A stretch of 64,000 nt of DNA, taken from positions 496,001 to 560,000 of the forward strand of contig LARU01000004.1 in the NCBI GenBank assembly GCA_001274695.2, read 5' to 3'. The DNA comes from Azoarcus sp. PA01. Its GTDB lineage: Bacteria; Pseudomonadota; Gammaproteobacteria; Burkholderiales; Rhodocyclaceae. Shown one piece after another: positions 38,359 through 47,287 of this stretch. A program made the translations under genes and the position numbers. The notes beneath the pieces are model-generated. The model saw only the letters and a program-made list of their open reading frames with translations. It searched no databases and was not told the DNA's origin. The first letter of the stretch is position 1, and every line of letters starts with the position of its first letter.

Positions 38359-39255
38359 ATGACCCACGCTCAGCCTCACTCGCCCGAACGCACTGTGCTT
38401 TTTGTGGATCTCGCCGGAAGCACCCGCCTTTATGAACGCGTCGGCGACTCGGTCGCCTTCCGGCTAGTCGATCGCTGCCTGCACGAAATGCGCAGCGAAA
38501 TCGAACGGCGTCGCGGACGGGTCGTCAAGCACACCGGAGACGGTCTGATGGCCGTCTTCGGCGAAGCCGATCACGGCTGCGAGGCGGCGCTCAGGATTCA
38601 TCAGGTGGTGCGGGAGCTGCCGCTCTCGGGGGGGCAGAAACTGGCGGTACGCATCGGGTTTCACTACGGCCCCGTCGTCGAAAACGACAGCGACGTGTTC
38701 GGTGACACGGTCAACATCGCCGCGCGCCTGCTGGAACTCGCGTCGCCCGGGCGCGCCATCACGTCGATGGAAACGGCCCGCCAACTCAGCGCCGAGTGGC
38801 GCCCGCTGCTCCGCCCACTGCAGGCACGCAGCCTGCGCGGCGCTTCGCGACTGACCGAGCCCTTCGAACTGCTGTGCGGCGGGGCCCCGGGCGACCTGAC
38901 CGTGGTGCAGACAGTGGACTTCGACGCCGAGGAAAAGCCCGAACTGCGGCTTTATCTCGGCCCGCAGTCGCTTGTGCTCAATGCCCAGATGCCGAGCGCA
39001 CGGCTCGGCCGGGATGCCTTGGCGGACTTGCGCTTAAGTGATACCCGCGCCTCGCGCCAGCATGCTGAAATCGAACTGCGCGGCGACAAGTTCGTGCTGG
39101 TCGACCGCAGCAGCAACGGCACTTTCGTACTGATAGACGGTGAAAAGGAATTCGTGCTGTCGCGTGAGGAAGTCGTCCTCAGGAAACAGGGACACTTCGC
39201 CCTCGGGCGGACGTGCACCGACAATCCGCACCTTATCGGCTTCGTTTGCCTCTGA
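38359..39255 (+). CDS. Class III adenylate/guanylate cyclase with C-terminal FHA domain
   Basis: 298 residues. The cyclase domain (about 10-170) has metal-binding aspartates in VLFVDLAGSTRL and KHTGDGLMAVFG, and the DTVNIAARL motif supplies the transition-state Asn and Arg, so it looks catalytically intact. Residues about 200-298 are a forkhead-associated (phosphothreonine-binding) domain with ARLGRDALADLRLS, SRQHAEIEL and SSNGTFV. This arrangement suggests cAMP production tied to protein phosphorylation. Whether the substrate is ATP or GTP is not certain. The start codon lacks a ribosome binding site and follows a TATAAT by six bases. Confidence 0.88.
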   Translation: MTHAQPHSPERTVLFVDLAGSTRLYERVGDSVAFRLVDRCLHEMRSEIERRRGRVVKHTGDGLMAVFGEADHGCEAALRIHQVVRELPLSGGQKLAVRIGFHYGPVVENDSDVFGDTVNIAARLLELASPGRAITSMETARQLSAEWRPLLRPLQARSLRGASRLTEPFELLCGGAPGDLTVVQTVDFDAEEKPELRLYLGPQSLVLNAQMPSARLGRDALADLRLSDTRASRQHAEIELRGDKFVLVDRSSNGTFVLIDGEKEFVLSREEVVLRKQGHFALGRTCTDNPHLIGFVCL

Positions 39256-39334
39256 CACGAAAGCCAACAGTCCTGCCAAGCGCCTTGGCTTCAATCATCC
39301 CGGCGTTTTGGGCGGGACGTGGGTCACCGCCCAT

Positions 39335-39802
39335 TCACCGCTGCGTTCTGCGATTCTTGTCGGGACCGGCTGAATCTTCCCCGTCTTGCAACTCAGCGTC
39401 CTGGCTGCTGCGTCGGCCGACGATCGCCTGGAGCGAAATTACCTCCGCTCCCCCAATCGGCCACGGCATCGGCACGCGCATCGAGATGCGGGTCGCTTCG
39501 GCTCCGGGCTGGTCGGTCTTGCGGCGCAGGGGGATGACCTCGGCTTCGAGATGCGGAATCCACGGGATATCCGACACACGGCGCAGATCCTCCTTTCCGG
39601 CGCCCGGACGTCCGAGTGTCCTGAACCCGGCACTCCAGAAACGCTGGGTTCCCTGGAGCCATACGTCGAACCACTTCATCCCTTCGAGCATCGCCGACTC
39701 CGACCACTTTATCCACAAGGCCGGGTCGACGCCGGGTGAGCTGCCCGAAACACTCCCCCGTTCACCGGCGCGTCTGCGCTTTTCACCTGCTGCGCTTTTC
39801 AT
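39335..39802 (-). CDS. Small protein of unknown function
   Basis: 155 residues, not recognised. The start is supported by GGAG five bases before the ATG. The N terminus is basic (KSAAGEKRRRAGERG), followed by an aromatic amphipathic stretch (ALWIKWSESAMLEGMKWFDVWLQGTQRFW) and a polar tail, without signal peptide or membrane helix. The aromatic amphipathic part slightly recalls granule-associated proteins but this is a weak resemblance. It is convergent with the cyclase-FHA gene. Confidence 0.6.
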   Translation of the reverse strand: MKSAAGEKRRRAGERGSVSGSSPGVDPALWIKWSESAMLEGMKWFDVWLQGTQRFWSAGFRTLGRPGAGKEDLRRVSDIPWIPHLEAEVIPLRRKTDQPGAEATRISMRVPMPWPIGGAEVISLQAIVGRRSSQDAELQDGEDSAGPDKNRRTQR

Positions 39803-40062
39803 TGTGGCTCCGAGTTTACTGGATAGGTATCTTTAAGAATAAACATAGCGGCTTCCGTGCGAAAGACCTGATTGGTAACAGGTGGACGCCGCACTGCAGG
39901 CAAGCTTCGGCCGGCCGTCGGGCGGATCGAGGCCGGGAATTCCCTCTGTCACCGCAGCTCCCGGCGGTAAGGCCACCCGCCTTGCTTTCCGTACTTTGCG
40001 CCAACGGGAGACAACATCGAGCCGGTTCGTCCATGCCGCCTCGAGAAGAACAATAATTACGG

Positions 40063-41859
40063 ATGCCCGGCGATACCGTGAAACACGCCTCGACGCCGCG
40101 CCGCTTGTCGGCGTTGACAGGCCTGTGGCCGTTCCTGCAGCCCTATCGGGCGAGAATTGCGCTGGCCTTCATCCTGCTCTGTGTCGGTTCGGCAATCATC
40201 CTGCTGCTGCCGCTGGCGTTTGGCGACCTCGTCGACCTCGGGTTCGGCGCACCGGCACAAACCGGCAACGCTCTGCTCGGTGAGCCGAACCTGAACGCGC
40301 ATTTCATCGCCCTGTTCGGACTGGCGAGCGCTTGGGCGCTGGCGGTGTCCGCCCGTTATTACACCGTGTCGTGGATCGGCGAGCGGGCAACCGCCGATCT
40401 GCGCTGTGCGGTGTACAGGCGCGTACTGTCCCAGGCGCCCCAGTTTTTCGAGACCTTGCAGACCGGTGAAGTCCTGTCCCGCCTGACCGGCGACACGACG
40501 CTGATCCAGACCGTGATCGGCAGTTCGGTGTCGATGGGCTTGCGCAGCCTGTTCCAGTTCACCGGCGGCATGGTCATGCTGGCCGTCACCAGTCTCTACC
40601 TGTTCTCCTTGAACCTGGGCCTCATGGCCTTGCTGACGCTGCCCATCATCGTCATCGGCCGCAAGGTCAAAAGACTTTCGCGCGAATCCCAGGACAGGAT
40701 TGCCGACGCTTCGGCGGTGGCCGGTGAAGTCCTCAATGCGATGCCGACGGTACAAGCCTATACGCAGGAGCGGCACGAGGCGGAACGCTTTGCCGTTGCC
40801 GCGGAAACCGGGTTCACGACGGCGATCCGGCGCACGCGCGTGCGCGCGGCACTGACCACTTTGATCATCACCGCAGTGATGGGAACGATCATCTTCGTGC
40901 TGTGGGTCGGCGTGCGCCAGATGCACGACGGCATCCTGACGCAAGGCCAGTTGGCGTCCTTTGTCCTGTACGCGGCACTCGTCGCCGGCGGCGTCGGGAC
41001 GATGGCAGAAGTCTGGGGCGACGTCATGCGCGCGGCCGGCGCCGCAGAGCGCCTGCTGGAACTGCTGCACGCGGACTCCGCCATCCGCGAGGCGCCCCGC
41101 CCCCAACTGCCGCTGCGTCCCACGCAGGCGGCGATCAGTTTCGAGCACGTGACGTTCTGCTATCCCGCGCGGCCCCACCCGCGTGCGCTCGACGACATCT
41201 GCCTGACGATTGCGCCGGGCGAGAGCGTCGCGCTTGTCGGCCCGTCCGGCGCGGGCAAGACGAGCCTGTTCCAGGTCCTGCTGCGTTATTACGAAATATC
41301 GGGCGGCGCGATCCGCATCAACGGACAGGACATCCGGCAACTGAGCCTGCACGACCTGCGCAAAGGCATCGCGATCGTGCCGCAAGACCCGGTGATCTTT
41401 TCCGCCAGCGCGCTGGAGAACATCCGCTACGGCCGCCGCGCTGCGAGCGACGCGGAAGTCATCGCCGCAGCCCGGGCAGCGCTCGTCGATGAGTTCATCG
41501 AGCGACTGCCCGACGCTTACCAGACCTTCCTCGGCGAGCGCGGCACCCGCCTGTCCGGAGGGCAGCGCCAGCGCATCGCGATTGCGCGCGCGATCCTGAA
41601 AGGCGCGCCGCTGCTGCTCCTCGACGAAGCCACCAGCGCGCTCGACGTGGAATCCGAAATCCTCGTCCAGCAAGGACTCGACGTCGCCATGCAGGGGCGC
41701 ACGACGCTGATCATTGCCCATCGGCTTGCGACGGTGCAAAAAACCGACCGGATCGTGGTGGTGGATCGGGGCCGCATCGTCGAGACCGGCACGCCGGAGG
41801 ATCTGCGCCACGGGGGCGGCCTTTACGCGCGTCTGGCCGCGCTCCAACTCGACCTGTGA
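40063..41859 (+). CDS. ABC exporter, fused membrane and ATPase domains (MsbA type)
   Basis: 598 residues. Six membrane helices in about residues 20-315 (ABC_membrane domain) precede an ATPase domain with Walker A GPSGAGKTSLFQ, the signature LSGGQRQRIAIARAIL, Walker B LLLLDEATSALD and the H-loop IIAHRLATV. A half-transporter that works as a homodimer, probably exporting a hydrophobic or lipid-like substrate; specificity cannot be given. The start is the ATG of MPGDTVKHAST; a GTG five codons later is possible. 260 bases of noncoding sequence separate it from the gene behind. Confidence 0.92.
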   Translation: MPGDTVKHASTPRRLSALTGLWPFLQPYRARIALAFILLCVGSAIILLLPLAFGDLVDLGFGAPAQTGNALLGEPNLNAHFIALFGLASAWALAVSARYYTVSWIGERATADLRCAVYRRVLSQAPQFFETLQTGEVLSRLTGDTTLIQTVIGSSVSMGLRSLFQFTGGMVMLAVTSLYLFSLNLGLMALLTLPIIVIGRKVKRLSRESQDRIADASAVAGEVLNAMPTVQAYTQERHEAERFAVAAETGFTTAIRRTRVRAALTTLIITAVMGTIIFVLWVGVRQMHDGILTQGQLASFVLYAALVAGGVGTMAEVWGDVMRAAGAAERLLELLHADSAIREAPRPQLPLRPTQAAISFEHVTFCYPARPHPRALDDICLTIAPGESVALVGPSGAGKTSLFQVLLRYYEISGGAIRINGQDIRQLSLHDLRKGIAIVPQDPVIFSASALENIRYGRRAASDAEVIAAARAALVDEFIERLPDAYQTFLGERGTRLSGGQRQRIAIARAILKGAPLLLLDEATSALDVESEILVQQGLDVAMQGRTTLIIAHRLATVQKTDRIVVVDRGRIVETGTPEDLRHGGGLYARLAALQLDL

Positions 41860-42038
41860 GCGTCTTGACGGCGTCCCGGCCTTGCAGCGGTTCCAGCGGC
41901 AGTGCGAACAGGATCACCTTGCCCCCGGCCTTGGGGAACGGACAAAGTCGATGCGCGAAGTGCTTCAGAAAGCTGTCCGACCGGGCCGCATACCTTCCCG
42001 CCGTATCGGCCGAAAAGGCCTATTTGCCCCGGCGATAT

Positions 42039-43037
42039 TCACGCCGCACAACTCCCGGCTTCGGTCCCGATATCGCCGAGCGCCCCGCCGCAGCTCGAAC
42101 CCTGGCCGGCGGTGCAGCCGTAGCAGTGGTCGGCGACACGGATCCCGGCGCCGGCAAGGGCTGCCGCGGTCGCGTCGCGTAGGTGCAGGCGCGGATGGCA
42201 GGCGTCGCCGATCGGCATGTCGAGCTGCTGATTGAAGTCGCAGTCGTACAGGTAGCCCTGCCAGTCCACGCTGACGAGGCTGCGACACATCACCGCTGCG
42301 AGATTCACAGTCCGGTGCGCGCCGCGCAGCGTCTTCATGTAGGCGGCAAACTGCCCGTTCGAGACCAGCGTGCTCCCGAAGCGCTTGATCGGCATGTTGG
42401 CGATCGTGAAAAGGCGGTTGAAGCGGATCCCGAACGCTTCGCCGAGGTGTTCGCGGTAGGCGCTTTCGAGCGACTCCTCGGGCGGCGGCAGCACCGGCCC
42501 TTGCGGATTGTAGACCAGGTTCAGCACCAGCCCGCTGTCCTGCGCTCCGTAACCCAGCGCGTTGAACTGCTGAAGCGCGCGAATGCTCGCGCCGAAGACG
42601 CCCTTGCCGCGCTGCTTATCGACATTGTCTTCGAGGTAGCACGGCAGCGAGGCGACGACTTCGACCCCTTGCGCAGCGAGAAAACCGGCCAGCTCCTCTT
42701 GACCGGGTTCGTCGAGGATGGTCAGGTTGCAGCGATCGATCACGCGCAAGCGCCGCTCGCGCGCCGCACGCACCAGACGGCGAAAATTCGCGTTCATCTC
42801 CGGCGCCCCGCCCGTCAGGTCCAGTGTCGCGACCGTCGGGCTGGCATCGAGAAAGGCAAGCACCGCGTCGGCCGTCTCGGCCGACATCTCCTCCGTTCGA
42901 TTCGGTCCGGCGTTGACGTGGCAATGCACGCAGCTCTGATTGCAGCGATAGCCGAGATTCAGCTGCAGGGTCTCCACCACCACGCGACGGATCTTCGGAA
43001 AGTCAGTGACGGCGAGCAGCGGAAAAGTCGGATGCAT
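42039..43037 (-). CDS. arsS: Radical SAM protein, ArsS type
   Basis: 332 residues. The radical SAM [4Fe-4S] motif CNQSCVHC is near residue 35, followed by LDLTGGAPEMN. The C-terminal third (about 200-332) is a DUF3641-type domain ending in a cysteine-rich CYGCTAGQGSSCGG, a further cluster site. This architecture is that of ArsS, named for arsenosugar biosynthesis, which forms the 5'-deoxyadenosyl-arsenic bond. No other arsenic gene is adjacent, so the function here is by family only. Start supported by AGGAGG seven bases before the ATG. Confidence 0.82.
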   Translation of the reverse strand: MHPTFPLLAVTDFPKIRRVVVETLQLNLGYRCNQSCVHCHVNAGPNRTEEMSAETADAVLAFLDASPTVATLDLTGGAPEMNANFRRLVRAARERRLRVIDRCNLTILDEPGQEELAGFLAAQGVEVVASLPCYLEDNVDKQRGKGVFGASIRALQQFNALGYGAQDSGLVLNLVYNPQGPVLPPPEESLESAYREHLGEAFGIRFNRLFTIANMPIKRFGSTLVSNGQFAAYMKTLRGAHRTVNLAAVMCRSLVSVDWQGYLYDCDFNQQLDMPIGDACHPRLHLRDATAAALAGAGIRVADHCYGCTAGQGSSCGGALGDIGTEAGSCAA

Positions 43038-43215
43038 CGGAGCCTCCTCGAGCGAAGTCGTTATTATTAGTCGAATCCGGTCCCGCCGCCTTACAGCCCG
43101 CTCACGCGAGACGGGGCACATCGGGCGGCGATCTCCCGGACGCTGTAAGTTATTCATGCGGTCGACGACAATCGGCATGTGGCGTTCGCATCATCCACGA
43201 CACCGGGTCCAAGCG

Positions 43216-45414
43216 ATGAAAACCAGCCGCCTGATCCTCCTGAGCACGATCGTCCTCGCGACCGCGCTGTTCTTCGTGCTCGATCTCGATCGGTACTTCA
43301 GTCTCGACTTCTTCAAGACCCAGCAGGCCGCGATCGAAGCGTGGCGGGACGCGCGGCCGGTTGCAGCGGCATTCGGCTTCTTCGCGGTGTACGTCGCGGT
43401 CACCGGTCTGTCGCTGCCCGGCGCCGCGGTCATGACGCTCGTCGCCGGCGCGATCTTCGGGCTCGCGTGGGGCACGCTGATCGTGTCGTTCGCGTCGACG
43501 ATCGGTGCCACGCTGGCCTTCCTCGCGTCGCGCTTTGTGCTGCGTGATCTCGTGCAGGCGCGCTTCGGCGAGCGCCTCGCGGCGATCAACGAGGGCGTCG
43601 CGAAGGACGGCGGCTTCTACCTTTTCACGTTGCGCCTGGTGCCGGTGTTTCCATTCTTCGTCATCAACCTCGTCATGGGGCTCACGCCGATCCGCACCTG
43701 GACTTTCTACTGGGTGAGCCAGCTCGGCATGCTCGCCGGCACCCTCGTCTATGTGAACGCCGGCACCCGGCTCGCGCAGATCGATTCGCTGTCGGGCATC
43801 CTGTCGCCGGGACTCGTCGCCTCGTTCGCGCTGCTCGGCGTGTTCCCGCTGATCGCGAAGAAGCTCGTCGAGGTCGTCAAGGCACGCAGGGCCTATGCGG
43901 GCTGGGCGAAGCCGGCACGTTTCGATCGCAACCTCGTCGTCATCGGTGCCGGTGCTGCCGGCTTGGTGAGCAGCTACATCGCCGCCGCGGTGAAGGCGAA
44001 AGTGACGGTGGTCGAAAAGCACAAGATGGGCGGCGACTGCCTGAACACGGGTTGCGTGCCGTCGAAAGCGCTGATCCGCTCGGCCAAGCTGCTCTCGCAC
44101 ATGCGGCGCTCGAAGGAGTTCGGCATTCGCTCGGCGCGTGCGGACTTCGACTTCGCCGACGTGATGGAGCGCGTGCACAGCATCATCAAGACCGTCGAGC
44201 CGCACGACTCGGTCGAGCGCTACACCGGGCTCGGCGTCGAGGTGATCGAGGGCCGGGCGAAGATCGTCTCGCCGTGGGAAGTGGAGATCACGCGCAATGA
44301 CGGCGGGCACCAGCGGCTCACCACGCGCAGCATCATCATCGCGGCAGGCGGCCGCCCCGCGGTGCCGCCAACTGCGGGCATCGACGACGTCGGCTACTAC
44401 ACCTCGGACACGATCTGGACCTTGCGCACACTGCCCCGCCGGCTGCTCGTCCTCGGCGGCGGCCCGATGGGTTGCGAACTGGCGCAAACGTTCGCGCGTT
44501 TCGGCTCCGCAGTGACACTGATCGTCAAGGGCGCGCGGGTCATGCCGCGCGAGGATGCGGAGGTGTCGGAGGCGGTGATGGCGCGCTTCCGTGCCGAAGG
44601 CATCGATCTGCGCACCACCCACGACACGCGGCGCTTCATCGTCGAGGATGGCGAGAAGATCCTGCTTGCCGAACACCAGGGGCAGGAAGTGCGCATCCCG
44701 TTCGACGTGCTGCTGATCGCCGTCGGGCGAGCCGCGCAACTGAAAGGCTACGGCCTGGAGGAGTTGGGCATTTCGGCCGGACGCACCGTCGACGTCAACG
44801 CCTATCTGCAGACGAGCTTTCCCAACATCTATGCCGCCGGCGATGTCGCCGGCCCCTACCAATTCACCCACACCGCCGCCCACCAGGCCTGGTATGCCTC
44901 CGTCAACGCACTGTTCGCGCCGTTCAAGAAATTCCGCGCCGACTACTCGGCAGTGCCGTGGGCGACGTTCGTCGACCCCGAGGTCGCCCGCGTCGGCCTC
45001 AACGAACAGGAGGCGCGCGCGCGCAACATTCCCTTCGAGCTCACCCGCTTCGACCTCGCGGATCTCGACCGCGCGATCGCCGACGGCGAGGCGCACGGCT
45101 TCGTCAAGGTGCTCACCGTGCCCGGCAAGGACAGGATCCTCGGCGTCACGATCGTCGGCGAGCATGCCGGCGACCTGATCGCCGAATACGTGATCGCGAT
45201 GCGCCACGGCCTCGGGCTCAACAAGATCCTCGGCACGATCCACATCTACCCGACGCTCGCCGAAGCCAACAAGTACGCCGCCGGTGAATGGAAACGCGCG
45301 CATGCACCGCGGAAGCTGCTTGAGTGGGTCAGGCGTTTCCACGACTGGCGCAGAGGGTCGGGCGAGGATTCCACAGGCGAGGCACGCCCCACGACCTCCC
45401 CGTCGCAGAGCTGA
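43216..45414 (+). CDS. Fusion of TVP38/TMEM64 (DedA-like) membrane domain and FAD/NAD disulfide oxidoreductase
   Basis: 732 residues. Residues about 1-235 form a SNARE-associated/TVP38-type membrane domain with five or six helices (ALFFVLDLDRYFSLDFF ... LPGAAVMTLVAGAIFGLAWG). Residues about 240-700 are a pyridine-nucleotide disulfide oxidoreductase: FAD site LVVIGAGAAGLVSS, redox pair in GGDCLNTGCVPSKAL, NAD site LLVLGGGPMGCELAQ and the C-terminal HIYPTLAEANKYA carrying the His-Glu pair. The relatives are dihydrolipoyl and mercuric reductases, but no metal-binding domain is seen. Electron partner unknown. Divergent from arsS. Confidence 0.88.
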   Translation: MKTSRLILLSTIVLATALFFVLDLDRYFSLDFFKTQQAAIEAWRDARPVAAAFGFFAVYVAVTGLSLPGAAVMTLVAGAIFGLAWGTLIVSFASTIGATLAFLASRFVLRDLVQARFGERLAAINEGVAKDGGFYLFTLRLVPVFPFFVINLVMGLTPIRTWTFYWVSQLGMLAGTLVYVNAGTRLAQIDSLSGILSPGLVASFALLGVFPLIAKKLVEVVKARRAYAGWAKPARFDRNLVVIGAGAAGLVSSYIAAAVKAKVTVVEKHKMGGDCLNTGCVPSKALIRSAKLLSHMRRSKEFGIRSARADFDFADVMERVHSIIKTVEPHDSVERYTGLGVEVIEGRAKIVSPWEVEITRNDGGHQRLTTRSIIIAAGGRPAVPPTAGIDDVGYYTSDTIWTLRTLPRRLLVLGGGPMGCELAQTFARFGSAVTLIVKGARVMPREDAEVSEAVMARFRAEGIDLRTTHDTRRFIVEDGEKILLAEHQGQEVRIPFDVLLIAVGRAAQLKGYGLEELGISAGRTVDVNAYLQTSFPNIYAAGDVAGPYQFTHTAAHQAWYASVNALFAPFKKFRADYSAVPWATFVDPEVARVGLNEQEARARNIPFELTRFDLADLDRAIADGEAHGFVKVLTVPGKDRILGVTIVGEHAGDLIAEYVIAMRHGLGLNKILGTIHIYPTLAEANKYAAGEWKRAHAPRKLLEWVRRFHDWRRGSGEDSTGEARPTTSPSQS

Positions 45415-45573
45415 CCGATGCGTAGCCCGCTGACGCGGTGCCGAGCAGTTGCTTCCACACAGATGAAGAAGCTGCCCCAACGATGAACTCGACGCGCCCG
45501 GCGGCGCAATCTCCCCGTGATATTCCCGGAAGACCGCGCCCTCCTCGAACAGTGTGAGGTGCCGGACAGGATC

Positions 45574-45652
45574 CGTTTTTTGCCGCCACGCCCGCGCGGG
45601 CGGGGTGCCCGACTATCGCCCTCCCGAAGCGGCGTGCCTTCGGCAAAAAACG
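45574..45652. repeat. Long imperfect inverted repeat between convergent genes
   Basis: Perfect 12-base arms CGTTTTTTGCCG (45574-45585) and CGGCAAAAAACG (45641-45652) extend inward, with a small bulge, to ACGCC/GGCGT. The T run lies 5' of the stem on either strand, so it does not look like an intrinsic terminator. Confidence 0.7.
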
Positions 45653-45668
45653 CCCCCGCACCCCCACA

Positions 45669-45893
45669 TCAACGGGGCTTGCGCGGCTTGCGCGCTCTCG
45701 GCGCCGGCTTCAGGGCATTCACCCAGAAATCCGTTAACTGCTTGACGCCGTTGCGCGTTGCGGTCTTCGCGGCCTTGTTCGCTTCTCGCTTGACCGCAGC
45801 CGTCGTCTGGGCACGGGCGCGCCCGGCGGCGCTGTTGGCCGCGCTGAGCCAGATGCTCAAGAACGGGTTCTTCTTGGTCCAGGGGTTCTTCAT
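45669..45893 (-). CDS. Small basic protein of unknown function
   Basis: 74 residues: MKNPWTKKNPFLSIWLSAA then an Ala/Lys/Arg-rich helical stretch ending in PRARKPRKPR. The ribosome binding site GGAGAGG sits before the ATG. It resembles short conserved proteins often seen near PHA-granule genes in betaproteobacteria, but I cannot name a function. Highly basic; possible DNA, RNA or granule binding. Confidence 0.6.
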   Translation of the reverse strand: MKNPWTKKNPFLSIWLSAANSAAGRARAQTTAAVKREANKAAKTATRNGVKQLTDFWVNALKPAPRARKPRKPR

Positions 45894-46090
45894 TGCCTCT
45901 CCTTGGTCGAAATTCTGCAGTCGCAGAATGCCAGGGAGCTTGCACATATCGTTCCCGGATCCAGTCCGGAAGCAACGAAATAAAATTTCGCGCAAGACGC
46001 GGAAAAAGTAGCCCCCTACCCTTTCACGAAGTCATAGCAGGACGAGCTTGCGTGACTTCTAGCGCGGCCGCCCGCGGATCTTCGGTCGCC

Positions 46091-47287
46091 TCACGGCTCT
46101 TGCATCAGTTCGTCGACGTACACCCGCTCAGGGTGTGGATGGCTGAGGAAATCGTGATGCGAGATGTGCCAGCCGTAAGCACCGGCGAGCACGAAGGCGA
46201 TGCAGTCGCCGGCGCGCAGGCGCTCGACGTGGACCTCGCGTGCGAGCGTGTCCTTGGGTGTACACAGCTCGCCGCACAGCGTGACGGCATCGTCGTGCAA
46301 CGCCGGGCGCGGGAAGGGATAGGGCCAATCGTCGCGTGCCAGAACGACGAAGGGATGGTTATGCTGCCACGATACCGGCAGGCGGAAATGATGCGAGCCG
46401 CCGCGCAAAATCGCGAAGTGGCTGCCATGGGTGGTCTTGAGATCGGTGACCTCGGCGAGGTAAACGCCGCAGTCGGCGGTGAGGAAGCGCCCGCATTCGA
46501 AGACGATGCGAAACGCCGGCCGGCGCGCCGCGATGAGCGCCGAGAGCCCGTCGCAGAAACCGTCCCAATCGAAGGACGCATCCGGGTCCGCGTAATCTAC
46601 TCCGATGCCGCCGCCGACGTTGAGGCAGTCGAGCGTCAGGCCGTGGCGCCGCTGCCACGCTTCGGCCAAATCGAAGTAGTGCGCGAGCAGCGCGAGGTGG
46701 GTCTGCGCATCCAGATTGTTCGAGATGGCGTGAATGTGGAATCCCCTGAGACGGACGCCCGGCAAGGTCTGGGCGAGTTCGACGAGCTCGGGAATCGCGG
46801 CCTCCTCGATGCCGAACTGGGTCGCCTGCCCGCCCATGCGCAGGGTCGCCTGCTGCGGCACGTGCGCAGGATTGACACGCAGCAGGATGTCCGCGGCCCG
46901 ACCGCGGCGGCGCGCGATCCAGTCCAGGCGCCGCAACTGGTGCTCGCTCTCGATGTGGATCAGCGCGACCTCGCGGGCGAGCGCGCCTTCCAGCTCGGGG
47001 TCGGTCTTGCCCGGGCCGCCGAAAGCGATCGGCACGGTGCCGTCCACGCCGCGCACGCGTTCGATCTCGCCGAGCGAAGCCGCTTCGAAACCGTCCGTGC
47101 AGCCGAGCAAGGTCTGCAGGATCGGGGCGTCGCTGTTGGCCTTGATCGCGTAGAACAGGCTGCACTGCTCGGGCAGGCGGCGGCGCAACCCTTCCACGCG
47201 GCGGCGCAGATGGGCGAGGTCGTAGAGGTAGGCGCAGACGGGCTGGGTGCGCCCTTCGAGATAGCGATGCAGGGCTTGCAGGTTCAT
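46091..47287 (-). CDS. sbnH: SbnH-like PLP-dependent decarboxylase
   Basis: 398 residues of the alanine-racemase-fold (fold type III) decarboxylase family. The PLP lysine sits in FYAIKANSD near residue 50; the phosphate-binding glycines are in LNVGGGIGVDY and CGELCTPKDTLA holds the catalytic Cys. In staphyloferrin B synthesis SbnH decarboxylates the citryl-diaminopropionate intermediate to leave an ethylenediamine unit. Its ATG overlaps the end of the sbnG-like gene (ATGA). It is the last gene of the operon; a 7-bp inverted repeat (46028-46034/46053-46059) lies downstream, not a convincing terminator. Confidence 0.85.
   Translation of the reverse strand: MNLQALHRYLEGRTQPVCAYLYDLAHLRRRVEGLRRRLPEQCSLFYAIKANSDAPILQTLLGCTDGFEAASLGEIERVRGVDGTVPIAFGGPGKTDPELEGALAREVALIHIESEHQLRRLDWIARRRGRAADILLRVNPAHVPQQATLRMGGQATQFGIEEAAIPELVELAQTLPGVRLRGFHIHAISNNLDAQTHLALLAHYFDLAEAWQRRHGLTLDCLNVGGGIGVDYADPDASFDWDGFCDGLSALIAARRPAFRIVFECGRFLTADCGVYLAEVTDLKTTHGSHFAILRGGSHHFRLPVSWQHNHPFVVLARDDWPYPFPRPALHDDAVTLCGELCTPKDTLAREVHVERLRAGDCIAFVLAGAYGWHISHHDFLSHPHPERVYVDELMQEP

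Noticed and set aside
45329..45667. 112-codon minus-strand frame at the end of the TVP38-oxidoreductase gene
   Set aside because: Overlaps the confident gene and a palindrome; no ribosome binding site.
46028..46059. 7-bp inverted repeat after sbnH as a terminator
   Set aside because: Short stem and no T tract; not convincing as an end of the operon.
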